From: an uncultured Roseibium sp.
GTDB lineage: Bacteria; Pseudomonadota; Alphaproteobacteria; Rhizobiales; Stappiaceae
Length of the DNA stretch: 64,000 nt
Reading direction: 5' to 3'
Assembly (NCBI RefSeq): GCF_963675985.1
Contig: NZ_OY780957.1
Span: 310,001 to 374,000, forward strand
The notes beneath the pieces are model-generated. The model searched no databases, had not been told where the DNA came from, and saw only the letters and a program-made list of their open reading frames with translations. A program made the position numbers and the translations under genes. Positions 26,924-35,442 of the stretch are shown one piece after another. The stretch's first letter is position 1. Each line of letters starts with the position of its first letter.

Positions 26924-27001
26924 GGCGGGGGAGAATAGTCCCGCCCGTTTTCGCAGTTGACTTTCAAGGGTGGGAGCGCCGGATGACCGGCGGTCCCACC
27001 C
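26924..27001 (+). other. Two stem-loops between the TRAP binding protein and permease genes
   Basis: The first, GGCGGG-N10-CCCGCC followed by CGTTTT (26924-26951), looks like a weak terminator. The second (26968-27001) is a very strong hairpin: GGGTGGGA and CGCCGG pair with CCGGCG and TCCCACCC around an ATGA loop. They probably reduce readthrough or protect the binding-protein mRNA so that it exceeds the permease. Confidence 0.65.
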
Positions 27002-27050
27002 GGTACGCATCGCCTCTTCAAACGCTGGCGGATGGCGGCGGGACCCGGAC

Positions 27051-29417
27051 ATGAACGCTGAAACCGAACAATCGCAACCAAAATCTGGCAGACCCGATCG
27101 GTGGGCGGCCGCCCTCGGATTGGTGCTGGTCGTCATCGGTCTGTTGAACACGATCCCGTCCATTCCCGGGCTGGATGCGTTCTTCCAGAACCTGACGGAC
27201 AATCCGAATTTCGCGATCCGCAAGTACCCTTACGAGTTCCTCTATCCGCTCGCCTTCGTCATCATGATGACGGTGGTCGCGCTGAAGCATTCCTTCTACC
27301 GCAGCGCCATCAACCGCAGCCCGCTTTACAAGACCCTGTCGCTCGCGATGGACATTGCCCTGGTGGCCACCGCCATAATCATTGCCCTGTCCTATCTGAT
27401 CGAAATCGATTCCGTCTGCCTGGTCGACCAGTTCACCGGCGAGCGCGCCCGGCTGATCGCCAAAGCATTGCAGGAAGAAAAGGAATTTGCCGAACTCTAC
27501 GGCCTGCCCGTTCCGACCAGCGTCGACGATCCCGCCTGCATCAACAATCTCGGCATCTGGATCTTTGCCGTCGTCGGCGGCGCGATCACGGTGTTTCTGG
27601 CCTACAACGTCCGTGTCTGGGGTTTCCCGCTGGTCGCCGTCGCGATCGCGATTGCCGCCTATACCATGATCACGATCCTGATCTGGTACGTGTTCGGCGC
27701 CGACGACATGAACAAGTACCTGATCACCAAACTGGGCGGCGAACCCAGATTGTTGATGGATGGGCGACCCAATGTCGAGGACATTCTGGTCAACAATGCC
27801 CAAGGCCTGCTCGGCCGGTTCATGGGCATCCTGCTGAACACCGTCTTCCCCTATATCGTGCTCGGTTCCCTGTTCGGGATTTCAGCCGGCGGGCAGTCCC
27901 TGATCAAGATCGCCTTCCTGTGCACACGGCGACTGCGCGGCGGGCCGGCCCATGCGGCCATCGTCTCCTCGGCCATGTTCGGCACCATCTCCGGCGGACC
28001 GGTCGTCAACGTGCTGTCCACCGGCGTCCTGACCATTCCGATGATGCTGAAGCGCGGATTTTCCAAGGTCTTCGCCGGTGGTGTCGAGGCCGCCGCCTCC
28101 AGCGGCGGACAGATCATGCCGCCGGTGATGGGGGTCGCGGCCTTCGTGCTCTCCGCAATGACGGTCGTGCCTTATCGGGAAGTGATCATCGCCGCGGTCA
28201 TCCCCGCGCTCGCCTATTTCGGCTGCCTGTTTCTGTCCGTCATCTTCCAGGCGCGCAAGCAGGGGATTCAGGCCGTCGGCGAACTGACCCAGGACATGAA
28301 GCTGACCCGCGAGGACTGGCTGCACCTGACGATGATCGTAGCGCCGATCCTTCTGATCCTGTTTCTGCTGGTCACGCCGAAGGAAGCGATCGGCTGCGGC
28401 CCGATTGCATCGCTCGTCGGCATCGACACGATCGTCCAGAACGGCACCTGCCGGGCGACCCACCTGCCGTGGCTGTTCCTGCTCGTCCAGAATTCCGCCG
28501 GCGACGCGGGCTCCGCGGGCTGGTGGGCAACAGCACTGCTCGCTGTCCTGTTCTTCCTCGACAAGGACATCCGCAAACAGCCGTCCAAACTGCTCAAGGC
28601 CTTTTCCGATGCCGGCATTCTGATCAGCACGCTCTACCTGATGTTCCTGGCGGTCTCGGTGATCGACTTCTGCCTGAACTTCACCGGCCTGTCCGGCTTC
28701 ATCGCCCGCGACATGCTCAACGTGCTGCGCGACTTCGGCACAGAACTCCAGTCCGGCGGTATATTCCTGTTCCTGGCGCTGGCGGTGACCATGTTACTGG
28801 CGATCCTGCTCGGCATGGGCATGCCGACGGTGCCCGCCTATATCAACGTGGCACTGCTGATGGGACCGATGATCATCGGCCTGGGAATTGCTACCTTCAC
28901 CGCGCACATGTTCATTTTCTTCTTCGCGGTGGCCTCGGCAATCACGCCCCCCGTGGCGGTGGCGGCCTTCGCCGCCGCCTCGATCACGCGGGCGGATCCC
29001 ATGACGACGGGATTCTCGGCGGTGCGCTCCGGCATCGTGATGTTCGTGCTACCGTTCGTCTTCGCCTTTTATCCGGAGCTGCTGCTGATCGACGCCGCCA
29101 AGCTCGACCCGGGCGCAACGGCGGGCAGCGCAGAGTTCATTGCCGGCTACACTTCGGGGATCAACTGGGGTGATCTGGCCTACGTGCTCGCTCGGCTGGC
29201 TGTCGCGCTCTATTTCCTCTCAAGCGCCCTTGCCCGCTTCGATGCCAGAAGGATGGGGGGCGCGGAGGTGGTTCTGCGCTTCGGGCTGGCCGTACTCGTC
29301 CTGATGCGCGACCCGATGATCGCGCTGCCGGCCCTGGCCGTCTCCGCTCTCTATCTCGGTTGGCACTGGATATCCGCGCGCTCACAACAAAGGCTGGCGC
29401 TGACCGATCAGGCATGA
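27051..29417 (+). CDS. TRAP transporter fused permease (DctQ-DctM)
   Basis: A 788-residue polytopic membrane protein of the TAXI-type TRAP systems, in which the small (DctQ) and large (DctM) subunits are fused. It has many hydrophobic helices and DctM-type motifs GTISGGPVVNVLSTG, EAAASSGGQIMPPVMG and GMGMPTVPAYI. The start at 27051 (MNAETEQ) is chosen because the upstream part of the open frame encodes only hairpin DNA. It imports the TAXI ligand with a Na+ or H+ gradient. Its partners are the binding protein and, by context, the sulfatase-like hydrolase. Confidence 0.92.
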   Translation: MNAETEQSQPKSGRPDRWAAALGLVLVVIGLLNTIPSIPGLDAFFQNLTDNPNFAIRKYPYEFLYPLAFVIMMTVVALKHSFYRSAINRSPLYKTLSLAMDIALVATAIIIALSYLIEIDSVCLVDQFTGERARLIAKALQEEKEFAELYGLPVPTSVDDPACINNLGIWIFAVVGGAITVFLAYNVRVWGFPLVAVAIAIAAYTMITILIWYVFGADDMNKYLITKLGGEPRLLMDGRPNVEDILVNNAQGLLGRFMGILLNTVFPYIVLGSLFGISAGGQSLIKIAFLCTRRLRGGPAHAAIVSSAMFGTISGGPVVNVLSTGVLTIPMMLKRGFSKVFAGGVEAAASSGGQIMPPVMGVAAFVLSAMTVVPYREVIIAAVIPALAYFGCLFLSVIFQARKQGIQAVGELTQDMKLTREDWLHLTMIVAPILLILFLLVTPKEAIGCGPIASLVGIDTIVQNGTCRATHLPWLFLLVQNSAGDAGSAGWWATALLAVLFFLDKDIRKQPSKLLKAFSDAGILISTLYLMFLAVSVIDFCLNFTGLSGFIARDMLNVLRDFGTELQSGGIFLFLALAVTMLLAILLGMGMPTVPAYINVALLMGPMIIGLGIATFTAHMFIFFFAVASAITPPVAVAAFAAASITRADPMTTGFSAVRSGIVMFVLPFVFAFYPELLLIDAAKLDPGATAGSAEFIAGYTSGINWGDLAYVLARLAVALYFLSSALARFDARRMGGAEVVLRFGLAVLVLMRDPMIALPALAVSALYLGWHWISARSQQRLALTDQA

Positions 29418-29438
29418 GCGCCTTGTGACGAGCTCAGA

Positions 29439-29771
29439 TCACTTGCTGCCGACGCCGTGGGAATTGTCTGCGGCGCGCATTTCATGGGGCGTTGCAACGC
29501 CATCCCGATTGGCGTCCGCAATGGAGAAGGCATAGCTGTAAAGACGCAGGAAACGGATCTTCTTTGCCGTTTTCGAACCGGAACTGGCCATGGCCTGGAT
29601 GAATGTCCGGAATTCCTCCGGAGTCAGGACTCGATCCTTGTTCGTATCAGCCTTCATGAAAGCGCTGATTTCGGTCTTGGTCGGATTCAGGTCGAGAGCC
29701 GCCGCAGAGAGAGGCAGAAATCCACCGACGAGAACAAAGGGTGCCAAACTGAAGAGTGTCCGAGCCCGCAT
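29439..29771 (-). CDS. Small secreted EF-hand protein
   Basis: A 110-residue protein with an N-terminal signal peptide (about 1-26, AAA-LDL) and two canonical calcium-binding loops: D42-x-N-x-D46-x-V-x-T50-x-x-E53 and D86-x-N-x-D90-G-V-x-T94-x-x-E97. It is convergent with the TRAP permease and downstream of the aldehyde dehydrogenase on the same strand, but 130 bases separate them, so co-transcription is uncertain. Probably a periplasmic calcium-binding protein; partner unknown. Confidence 0.8.
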   Translation of the reverse strand: MRARTLFSLAPFVLVGGFLPLSAAALDLNPTKTEISAFMKADTNKDRVLTPEEFRTFIQAMASSGSKTAKKIRFLRLYSYAFSIADANRDGVATPHEMRAADNSHGVGSK

Positions 29772-29901
29772 GTATCCAGAGCCTTATTACGCCGGTTAAC
29801 CGGTTTGCGTGTTGAGAACGCGCGTAAAATACAGACTGTTGTGGCAAATTTCGGGCGCAAATTCGGTATTTTCAGCGCCCGGACAGAGCTGAACGACCGA
29901 G

Positions 29902-31395
29902 TTATCCGATCCGGGCCGCAATGCTCTTGGTCTTGCAGTAGGATTTCAGCCCCTCGATCCCCTTTTCCCGGCCGAAGCCCGACTTCTTGTTGCCGCCGAA
30001 GGGCACCTCGATACCGCCGGCAAAATATTCGTTGATGAAAATCTGGCCTGCATCGATCTTGCGGGCGAGCTGATGCGCCTTGGCAAAATCGCGTGTGTAG
30101 ATACCGGCGACCAGCCCGTACTGGCAGTCATTGGCAAGTGCGAGGGCATGATCGGCATCGTCGGCCACCTGAACGGTCAGGACCGGACCGAAGATTTCCT
30201 CCCGGACCACCTCGTCGGTTTGTGCGGCCCTGTCGATGATGGTCGGCTCATAGAACCAGCCCTTGCCCGTTTCCGGATCCGCGGCCACGGCACCGCCGAT
30301 GGCAATGTCGCCACCGTTCGCGCGAGCGCGATCGACAAAACCGGCGATCTTCTCCAGGTGTGCAGCCGAATTCACCGGCCCCATATCCGGATTGCGCAGG
30401 CCATGCCCCAGTTTCAGCGTCTTGGTCCGCTTGACTAGGTCCTCCACGAACTGGTCGTGAATGCCCCGTTCGATCACGAGGCGCGAGCCGGCCGAACAGA
30501 TCTGGCCGGCATTTTCAAAAATCGCCCCCATGACCCCTTCCAGGGCTTTCTCCCGGTCGCAGTCGTCCAGAACGACCACCGGCGATTTTCCGCCCAGTTC
30601 CAGAACGACGTGCGTGATCTCCCGCGCCGCCGCAGTCATCACGGCCTGTCCGGTCACAACGGAGCCGGTGAAGGTGATGTGGTCCACATCCGGATGGCTC
30701 GTCAGCGGCGCACCGACCTCCGCCCCCGTCCCGGTCACAACATTGCACACCCCGTCCGGAAGACCGGCCTGAACAAGGATCTCCGCCAGCATAAGGGCGG
30801 TAAACGGCGTCTGTTCCGCAGGCTTTGCCACCACCGTACAGCCGGCGGCGAGCGCCGGCGCGAGCCCGCGTGCCGTTGTCGAGATCGGAAAGTTCCATGG
30901 AATGATATGCGCCGTCACGCCGACCGGTTCATGGATCGAATAGCCCAGATAGTCGGGAGCGAGAGGGAAGCTGTCCCCCTGAAGCTTATCGCAGGCACCC
31001 GCATAATACTCGAAGCAGCGCGCCGCACCGCGCACATCGCCCAGCGCTTCGTTGAGCGGCTTGCCGCTGTCGAGGCTTTCGGCAACGGCCAGCCGGTCCA
31101 GGTTTTCAAGGATCAGCCCGGACGCCCGCTGCAGGATCCGCGCACGCTCGACCGGCGCCGTATCCCGCCACACGCTGTCGAAGGCCCGGCGAGCGCTTGC
31201 CACGGCCTGATCCACCTCCGCCCTCGTTCCCGCGGCAAACGTGGCAAAGGCCTCCCCCCTTCCGGGATCGAAGCTTTCCATGCTCTGATTATGGGAGGGG
31301 CGGCTAAACCCGCCATCGATGAAGTGGCCATCGGGAAGTCCGGCAAGCGTACCGGTCTTGAGGACTTCGGCGGCGAGCGTTTCTGCTGTCGACAT
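29902..31395 (-). CDS. NAD-dependent aldehyde dehydrogenase (betaine/aminoaldehyde type)
   Basis: A 497-residue aldehyde dehydrogenase with PWNFPISTTARGLAPALAAGC, general base Glu in LELGGKSPV and nucleophile Cys in NAGQICSAGSR. These variants are close to betaine aldehyde and gamma-aminoaldehyde dehydrogenases. The start is two bases after the stop of the enolase-superfamily gene, so the two form an operon. It likely oxidises an aldehyde produced by the GMC or DAO enzymes of the same regulon; the substrate is not identifiable. Confidence 0.9.
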   Translation of the reverse strand: MSTAETLAAEVLKTGTLAGLPDGHFIDGGFSRPSHNQSMESFDPGRGEAFATFAAGTRAEVDQAVASARRAFDSVWRDTAPVERARILQRASGLILENLDRLAVAESLDSGKPLNEALGDVRGAARCFEYYAGACDKLQGDSFPLAPDYLGYSIHEPVGVTAHIIPWNFPISTTARGLAPALAAGCTVVAKPAEQTPFTALMLAEILVQAGLPDGVCNVVTGTGAEVGAPLTSHPDVDHITFTGSVVTGQAVMTAAAREITHVVLELGGKSPVVVLDDCDREKALEGVMGAIFENAGQICSAGSRLVIERGIHDQFVEDLVKRTKTLKLGHGLRNPDMGPVNSAAHLEKIAGFVDRARANGGDIAIGGAVAADPETGKGWFYEPTIIDRAAQTDEVVREEIFGPVLTVQVADDADHALALANDCQYGLVAGIYTRDFAKAHQLARKIDAGQIFINEYFAGGIEVPFGGNKKSGFGREKGIEGLKSYCKTKSIAARIG

Positions 31396-31397
31396 GA

Positions 31398-32504
31398 TTA
31401 CGCCTCCACTTCACTGATCTGATAGGCGGATTTCGCCAGCCATTCCGGATGGATCTCCACGCCCCAGCCGGGCGCGTCGGTGACAGTGACATGACCGTCG
31501 ACAACCTCGTAAGGGTCGGATGCGAACAGGCCGTACTGCCAGGGATAGTAGTCCCCTTCCTCGATGGAGAACTCCAGATACTTGCCCGGGTTCGGAATGG
31601 CGCGCAGCAGATGCATGGTGAACAGCGTCACCAGTGACAGATTGGCCGCATGCGGCGTGCAGGGAATGCCCGCCTCATGAGCCATCTGCGCCACTTTCAT
31701 CGTGCGCAACATGCCGCCGAGATAACACACGTCCGGCTGGACGATATCGACCACATGGCCATCGATCATCCGTTTCCAGTCGACCAGGGAACAATCCTGT
31801 TCGCCGCCGCTCACGTCGATGTCGAGGGCATCGGTCACCTGCTTGGTCTGGTCGTAATGCCAGTAGGGGCACGGCTCCTCGTAATGGGAAATGCCGTTGT
31901 CTTCCAGGAACCGGCCAACCTGGATCGCCCTGACCGGCGAATAACAGGAATTCGCGTCGACCAGGAGCTGGGTCTCGTCGGCAAACGCCTTGCGCATGCC
32001 CGGGACGATGGCCTCGGTCCGGCCCGGCCACTCGTCCTGATCGTGGCCACATTCGGCACCGATGCGGAATTTGAAGGCCGTGAAGCCGCATGCGTCCTGA
32101 TGCCTTTTCAGCCGGTCCGCCTCGTCTTCCGGTGTGATATCCCGCTTCATGGACGACCCATAGGCGCGCACCTTGCCCGGCGTACCGCCGAGCAGTTCGC
32201 AGACCGGCTTGCCTTCCAGCTTGCCACGCAGGTCGTAAAGCGCGGTATCCAGCCCGCCCATCGCCCGTCGCAGGTAGGATCCGGGGAACTTGTGCTCCTT
32301 TTCCGGAATGCTCTCCATCAGGGAGGCGATGTCGAAGGCATCCTGTCCGAGCGCATAGGGCGCGACCTGCCGATGGATCACCTGCGCCGTGATATCGGCG
32401 TAGTAAGGCGCCACCTGTCCCCACCCTTGAGCGCCCGTATCCGTGGTCACACGGACAAAGCAGACGAACGGGTCGGTGAAGGTTTCTATCGAACGAATTT
32501 TCAT
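31398..32504 (-). CDS. Enolase-superfamily sugar-acid dehydratase/racemase
   Basis: A 368-residue mandelate racemase/muconate lactonising enzyme-family protein. Metal ligands are D in VDANS, E in HYEEPCP and E in SGGEQD. Catalytic candidates are FKFRIG (Lys), DIVQPDVCYLGG (Asp) and CTPHAANLS (His), the His-Asp dyad of mandelate racemase-type acid-sugar dehydratases. The ATG at 32504 fits the family N-terminus MKIRSIETF; the open frame begins 19 codons earlier without a ribosome site. First gene of a two-gene operon with the aldehyde dehydrogenase, divergent from a MocR regulator. Confidence 0.87.
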   Translation of the reverse strand: MKIRSIETFTDPFVCFVRVTTDTGAQGWGQVAPYYADITAQVIHRQVAPYALGQDAFDIASLMESIPEKEHKFPGSYLRRAMGGLDTALYDLRGKLEGKPVCELLGGTPGKVRAYGSSMKRDITPEDEADRLKRHQDACGFTAFKFRIGAECGHDQDEWPGRTEAIVPGMRKAFADETQLLVDANSCYSPVRAIQVGRFLEDNGISHYEEPCPYWHYDQTKQVTDALDIDVSGGEQDCSLVDWKRMIDGHVVDIVQPDVCYLGGMLRTMKVAQMAHEAGIPCTPHAANLSLVTLFTMHLLRAIPNPGKYLEFSIEEGDYYPWQYGLFASDPYEVVDGHVTVTDAPGWGVEIHPEWLAKSAYQISEVEA

Positions 32505-32571
32505 GATCGGTCCACGTTTCTGGCCCGCAAATTTCTGCGGCTCGGCAACTCGGGCTTGCAAAATTAGTCAG

Positions 32572-32619
32572 AATTGGCCCTGTTAGTAGATCCGTTTTGG
32601 GGAAACTGTCATACCAATT
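32572..32619. promoter_or_regulatory. Candidate MocR operator (site 1) between divergent genes
   Basis: AATTGG (32572-32577) and CCAATT (32614-32619) form an inverted pair whose starts are 42 bases apart, within the 127-base gap between the enolase-superfamily gene and the regulator. The same pair with the same 42-base spacing occurs upstream of the ABC transporter genes at 34125-34172. It is likely bound by the adjacent MocR protein. Confidence 0.6.
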
Positions 32620-32631
32620 TGCGAGCCTGCC

Positions 32632-34104
32632 ATGAAACGCCATGCCGGTGCCGTCCTCTCGTCGATCCGGATCGACGACGCCTCCGACCGGCGAAAATCG
32701 GTCCAGCTCTATATGGGGCTCAGGGAACTGCTGCTATCAGGAGGCCTCAGCCCCGGCGACCGGATGCCCGCCACGCGAACGCTGGCGCAGGAACTCGGCG
32801 TGTCGCGAACGACGGTGATCGACGCCATCGATCGGCTCGTCTCCGAAGGCCTGCTGGAGTCCCGCGTCGGCGCCGGCACCTATGTCAGCCCCGCGCTCGC
32901 CGCCCAGCAGAAACTGGCCGCCGCCCCGAGCGGCTCGAAGGGGCAGATTGCCGAACCTCGCCTGTCCCATGCGGCAATCCATGCAGTGCCGGAATTTTCG
33001 CCGCGCAGCCGCCTGCCGCACAAGTCGGCGCCCTTCATCACCGCCCTGCCCGCTCTCGACGCCTTTCCCATGGCCCAATGGGCCAAACTTTCCGCCCGCC
33101 ATTGGCGAAAGGACCGGGATCACGTGACCGGATACGGAGAGGCTTTCGGCTACAGCCGCCTGCGAACCGCGATCGCCCAGCAGCTCAACGCATCCCGCGG
33201 CATCAAGTGCGACCCGGACCAGATCTTCATCGTCAATGGCGCCCAGCATGCCTTCTCGCTGATCAGCGCCATGCTGGTGAACCCGGGCGAGGCCGTCTGG
33301 TTCGAAAATCCCGGCGCGATCGGCGCCCGCAACGCCTTTATCGCAAATGGCGCCAAGCTCGTGCCGGTTCCCGTCGACGAACAGGGGATCTGCGTTCACG
33401 ACGGACTGGAAAAGGCGCCCTATTTCCGCCTGGCCTTCGTCACCCCCTCCCATCAGCAGCCGCTCGGCCATGTGATGAGCCTGAGCCGCCGGCTGGCATT
33501 GCTGCAGGCGGCCAAGGACGCGGACGCCATGATCGTCGAGGACGACTATGACGGCGAATTCTATTACGGCGACCAGCCGCCGCCGACCCTGAAGAGCATC
33601 GACACCCAGGAACGCGTCATCTACGTCGGCACCTTCTCCAAATCGCTGTTCCCGTCCCTGCGGCTCGGCTTCATCCTGTCGCCGGCGGGTCTGGTGGAAA
33701 GCCTCAGACGGGTCTACAGCGCCTGGCAGAGCGGCGTCCCGACGGCGACCCAGGCGATCGTTGCCGACTTCATGGACGAAGGCATGTTCGCCACCCACAT
33801 CCGCACCATGCGCCAGATCTACAAAGAGCGGCACGACACCCTGCTAGAGGCGGCCCGCCAACTGAAAGACCGGATCGATGTGCAACCGACCCGGAGCGGG
33901 TTTCATGCGGTCGGCTTTCTGAAGAACGGACTTTCGGAGGAAGAGGTCGTGCGCAAATCCGATGACGCCGGCGTCGTCACCGCCGGCCTCGGGCGCTACG
34001 CTCTGACCCCCATCCCGCAGCAGGGCGTCGTTCTCGGTTTCGGCAGCACACCGCCCGACGACATCCGCAAGGGGATCGACACCCTTCGCAGGGTCCTCTC
34101 CTGA
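32632..34104 (+). CDS. MocR/PdxR-family regulator (GntR winged helix fused to aminotransferase-like domain)
   Basis: A 490-residue regulator. The N-terminal GntR helix-turn-helix covers about 25-90 (GDRMPATRTLAQELGVSRTTVIDAIDRLVSEGLL). A class I aminotransferase-like effector domain follows, with the PLP lysine in YVGTFSKSLFPSLRLGF and the DDYDGEF motif. MocR proteins sense PLP adducts of amines or amino acids. It is divergent from the dehydratase/aldehyde dehydrogenase pair and precedes the ABC transporter operon. Repeated operator-like sites on both sides suggest it controls both units. Confidence 0.92.
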   Translation: MKRHAGAVLSSIRIDDASDRRKSVQLYMGLRELLLSGGLSPGDRMPATRTLAQELGVSRTTVIDAIDRLVSEGLLESRVGAGTYVSPALAAQQKLAAAPSGSKGQIAEPRLSHAAIHAVPEFSPRSRLPHKSAPFITALPALDAFPMAQWAKLSARHWRKDRDHVTGYGEAFGYSRLRTAIAQQLNASRGIKCDPDQIFIVNGAQHAFSLISAMLVNPGEAVWFENPGAIGARNAFIANGAKLVPVPVDEQGICVHDGLEKAPYFRLAFVTPSHQQPLGHVMSLSRRLALLQAAKDADAMIVEDDYDGEFYYGDQPPPTLKSIDTQERVIYVGTFSKSLFPSLRLGFILSPAGLVESLRRVYSAWQSGVPTATQAIVADFMDEGMFATHIRTMRQIYKERHDTLLEAARQLKDRIDVQPTRSGFHAVGFLKNGLSEEEVVRKSDDAGVVTAGLGRYALTPIPQQGVVLGFGSTPPDDIRKGIDTLRRVLS

Positions 34105-34124
34105 TCGTGAGCACCCGGCCTCGG

Positions 34125-34172
34125 AATTGGTCTGAAAAAATATCTGCAATGGATATATTTCACAGTCCAATT
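34125..34172. promoter_or_regulatory. Candidate MocR operator (site 2) upstream of the ABC transporter
   Basis: AATTGGTCTG (34125-34134) and CAGTCCAATT (34163-34172) are inverted repeats matching at 9 of 10 positions. An inner dyad ATATC-N7-GATAT lies between them. The spacing of the AATTGG and CCAATT boxes (42 bases between starts) equals that of site 1 at 32572. Confidence 0.6.
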
Positions 34173-34251
34173 GCCACCTAAGCTTTTCTCATTGCCGTAA
34201 ATATTGATGAGATGAAATTATCGGTGTCGATTGCATTGGAGGGAGAAAGCA

Positions 34252-35328
34252 ATGTCGATCAAGACGACCGTAGCCGGGCTTCTGGCTGCAACCATACTGG
34301 CGGGAGCAGGTTCCGCACACGCTGAAACCCTGCGGCTTCTGACCTGGGGGTCATATGCGCCGGAAGAACTGATCCAGAAATTCGAAGCCGAGTATCCGGA
34401 TATCGATGTCGAGGTGACCTTTTCCAACAACGAGGAAATGATCGCCAAGCTCCGGGCGACCGGCGGCGCCGGTTTCGACCTTGCCCAGCCGAGCCACGAC
34501 CGCATCTACGCGGCCCAGCTGGAGTACGACATCTACAAGCCGCTCGATCTGTCCAAGATCGACACCAGTGTCATGCAGCCCAAGCTGCTGGAAGGCGTGA
34601 AAGCCAACACGACGATCGATGGCGAAGTCTACGCCGTGCCGCACCAGTGGGGCACCTCCGGTCTGATGGCCAACAAGTCCGCCGCCCCCGACGTCAAGGG
34701 CTGGGGCGACCTCTGCGATCCGAAGTACAAGGGCAAGACCTCGATGCGTCTGAAGCGCACGATCCTTCTCGGGACGGCATTCGCCATGGGCGACGACCCG
34801 TTCGCGGCCTATGCGGATCTCGACAAGTATCAGACCATCCTCGACAAGGTCGCGGACAAGCTGATCGCCTGCAAGGACAACATCAAGGCCTACTGGAACA
34901 GCGGCGACGACCTGTCCGCCATGATGCTGTCGGGTGAAATCGTGGCCTCCGAAACCTGGGACTCCACAGCCTACAAACTCTACGCCCAGAACGACAACAT
35001 CGTCTTCGTTCCGCCGGCAACCGGCGCGCTTGCCTGGATCGACACCTTCGCCCTTCCCCGCAAGGGCAAGGCAGATGACGCAGCTTACAAGTGGATCAAC
35101 TTCGTGCTGCGCCCGGAAAACGTGAAGATCATGTCCGCCAGCACCGGTTCGATGGCTTCCGTCAAGGGCGCCAAGGATCTGCTGCCTGACGACAAGAAGG
35201 CTGCCGTGAACGCCGCCTTTACCGATGCGGATATCGACAACCTGAAGTTCTTCGCCAACATTCCTCCCGGTGTGGAGGACATGGAAGGCCGGACCCTTGA
35301 GAAGATCAAGGCGGCAACCGGCGGATAA
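34252..35328 (+). CDS. Polyamine-type ABC transporter substrate-binding protein
   Basis: A 358-residue periplasmic binding protein of the PotD/PotF (spermidine/putrescine) family. A Sec signal peptide ends SAHA-E near residue 25. ETLRLLTWGSYAPEELIQKFEAE and TGSMASVKGAK are family-like. The ATG 34252 has GGAGGGAGAAAGC upstream. It starts a five-gene transport and oxidation operon. Binding-protein sequence does not reveal whether the ligand is a polyamine or another cationic amine. Confidence 0.9.
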   Translation: MSIKTTVAGLLAATILAGAGSAHAETLRLLTWGSYAPEELIQKFEAEYPDIDVEVTFSNNEEMIAKLRATGGAGFDLAQPSHDRIYAAQLEYDIYKPLDLSKIDTSVMQPKLLEGVKANTTIDGEVYAVPHQWGTSGLMANKSAAPDVKGWGDLCDPKYKGKTSMRLKRTILLGTAFAMGDDPFAAYADLDKYQTILDKVADKLIACKDNIKAYWNSGDDLSAMMLSGEIVASETWDSTAYKLYAQNDNIVFVPPATGALAWIDTFALPRKGKADDAAYKWINFVLRPENVKIMSASTGSMASVKGAKDLLPDDKKAAVNAAFTDADIDNLKFFANIPPGVEDMEGRTLEKIKAATGG

Positions 35329-35356
35329 GACCGGGGACCGGATAACCTCCCGAAAT

Positions 35357-35386
35357 GGGGGATGCCGCCCGCAGGTGGCATCCCCC
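35357..35386 (+). other. Strong stem-loop after the binding-protein gene
   Basis: A 13-bp stem GGGGGATGCCGCC / GGTGGCATCCCCC (one G-T pair) with a four-base loop CGCA and no T tract lies between the binding-protein and ATPase genes. This is typical of 3' mRNA-stabilising or partial-termination hairpins that raise binding-protein levels. Confidence 0.7.
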
Positions 35387-35442
35387 GGTCCGCCTAAAGG
35401 GTACGGACTTCACAAATTCTGCTTTCAGGCCGGCGAGACCCC

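Noticed and set aside
27101..29173. Long second open frame overlapping the TRAP permease
   Set aside because: It is Arg/His/Pro-rich with no hydrophobic segments, a typical out-of-frame translation of a membrane protein gene; the permease frame has clear DctM motifs.
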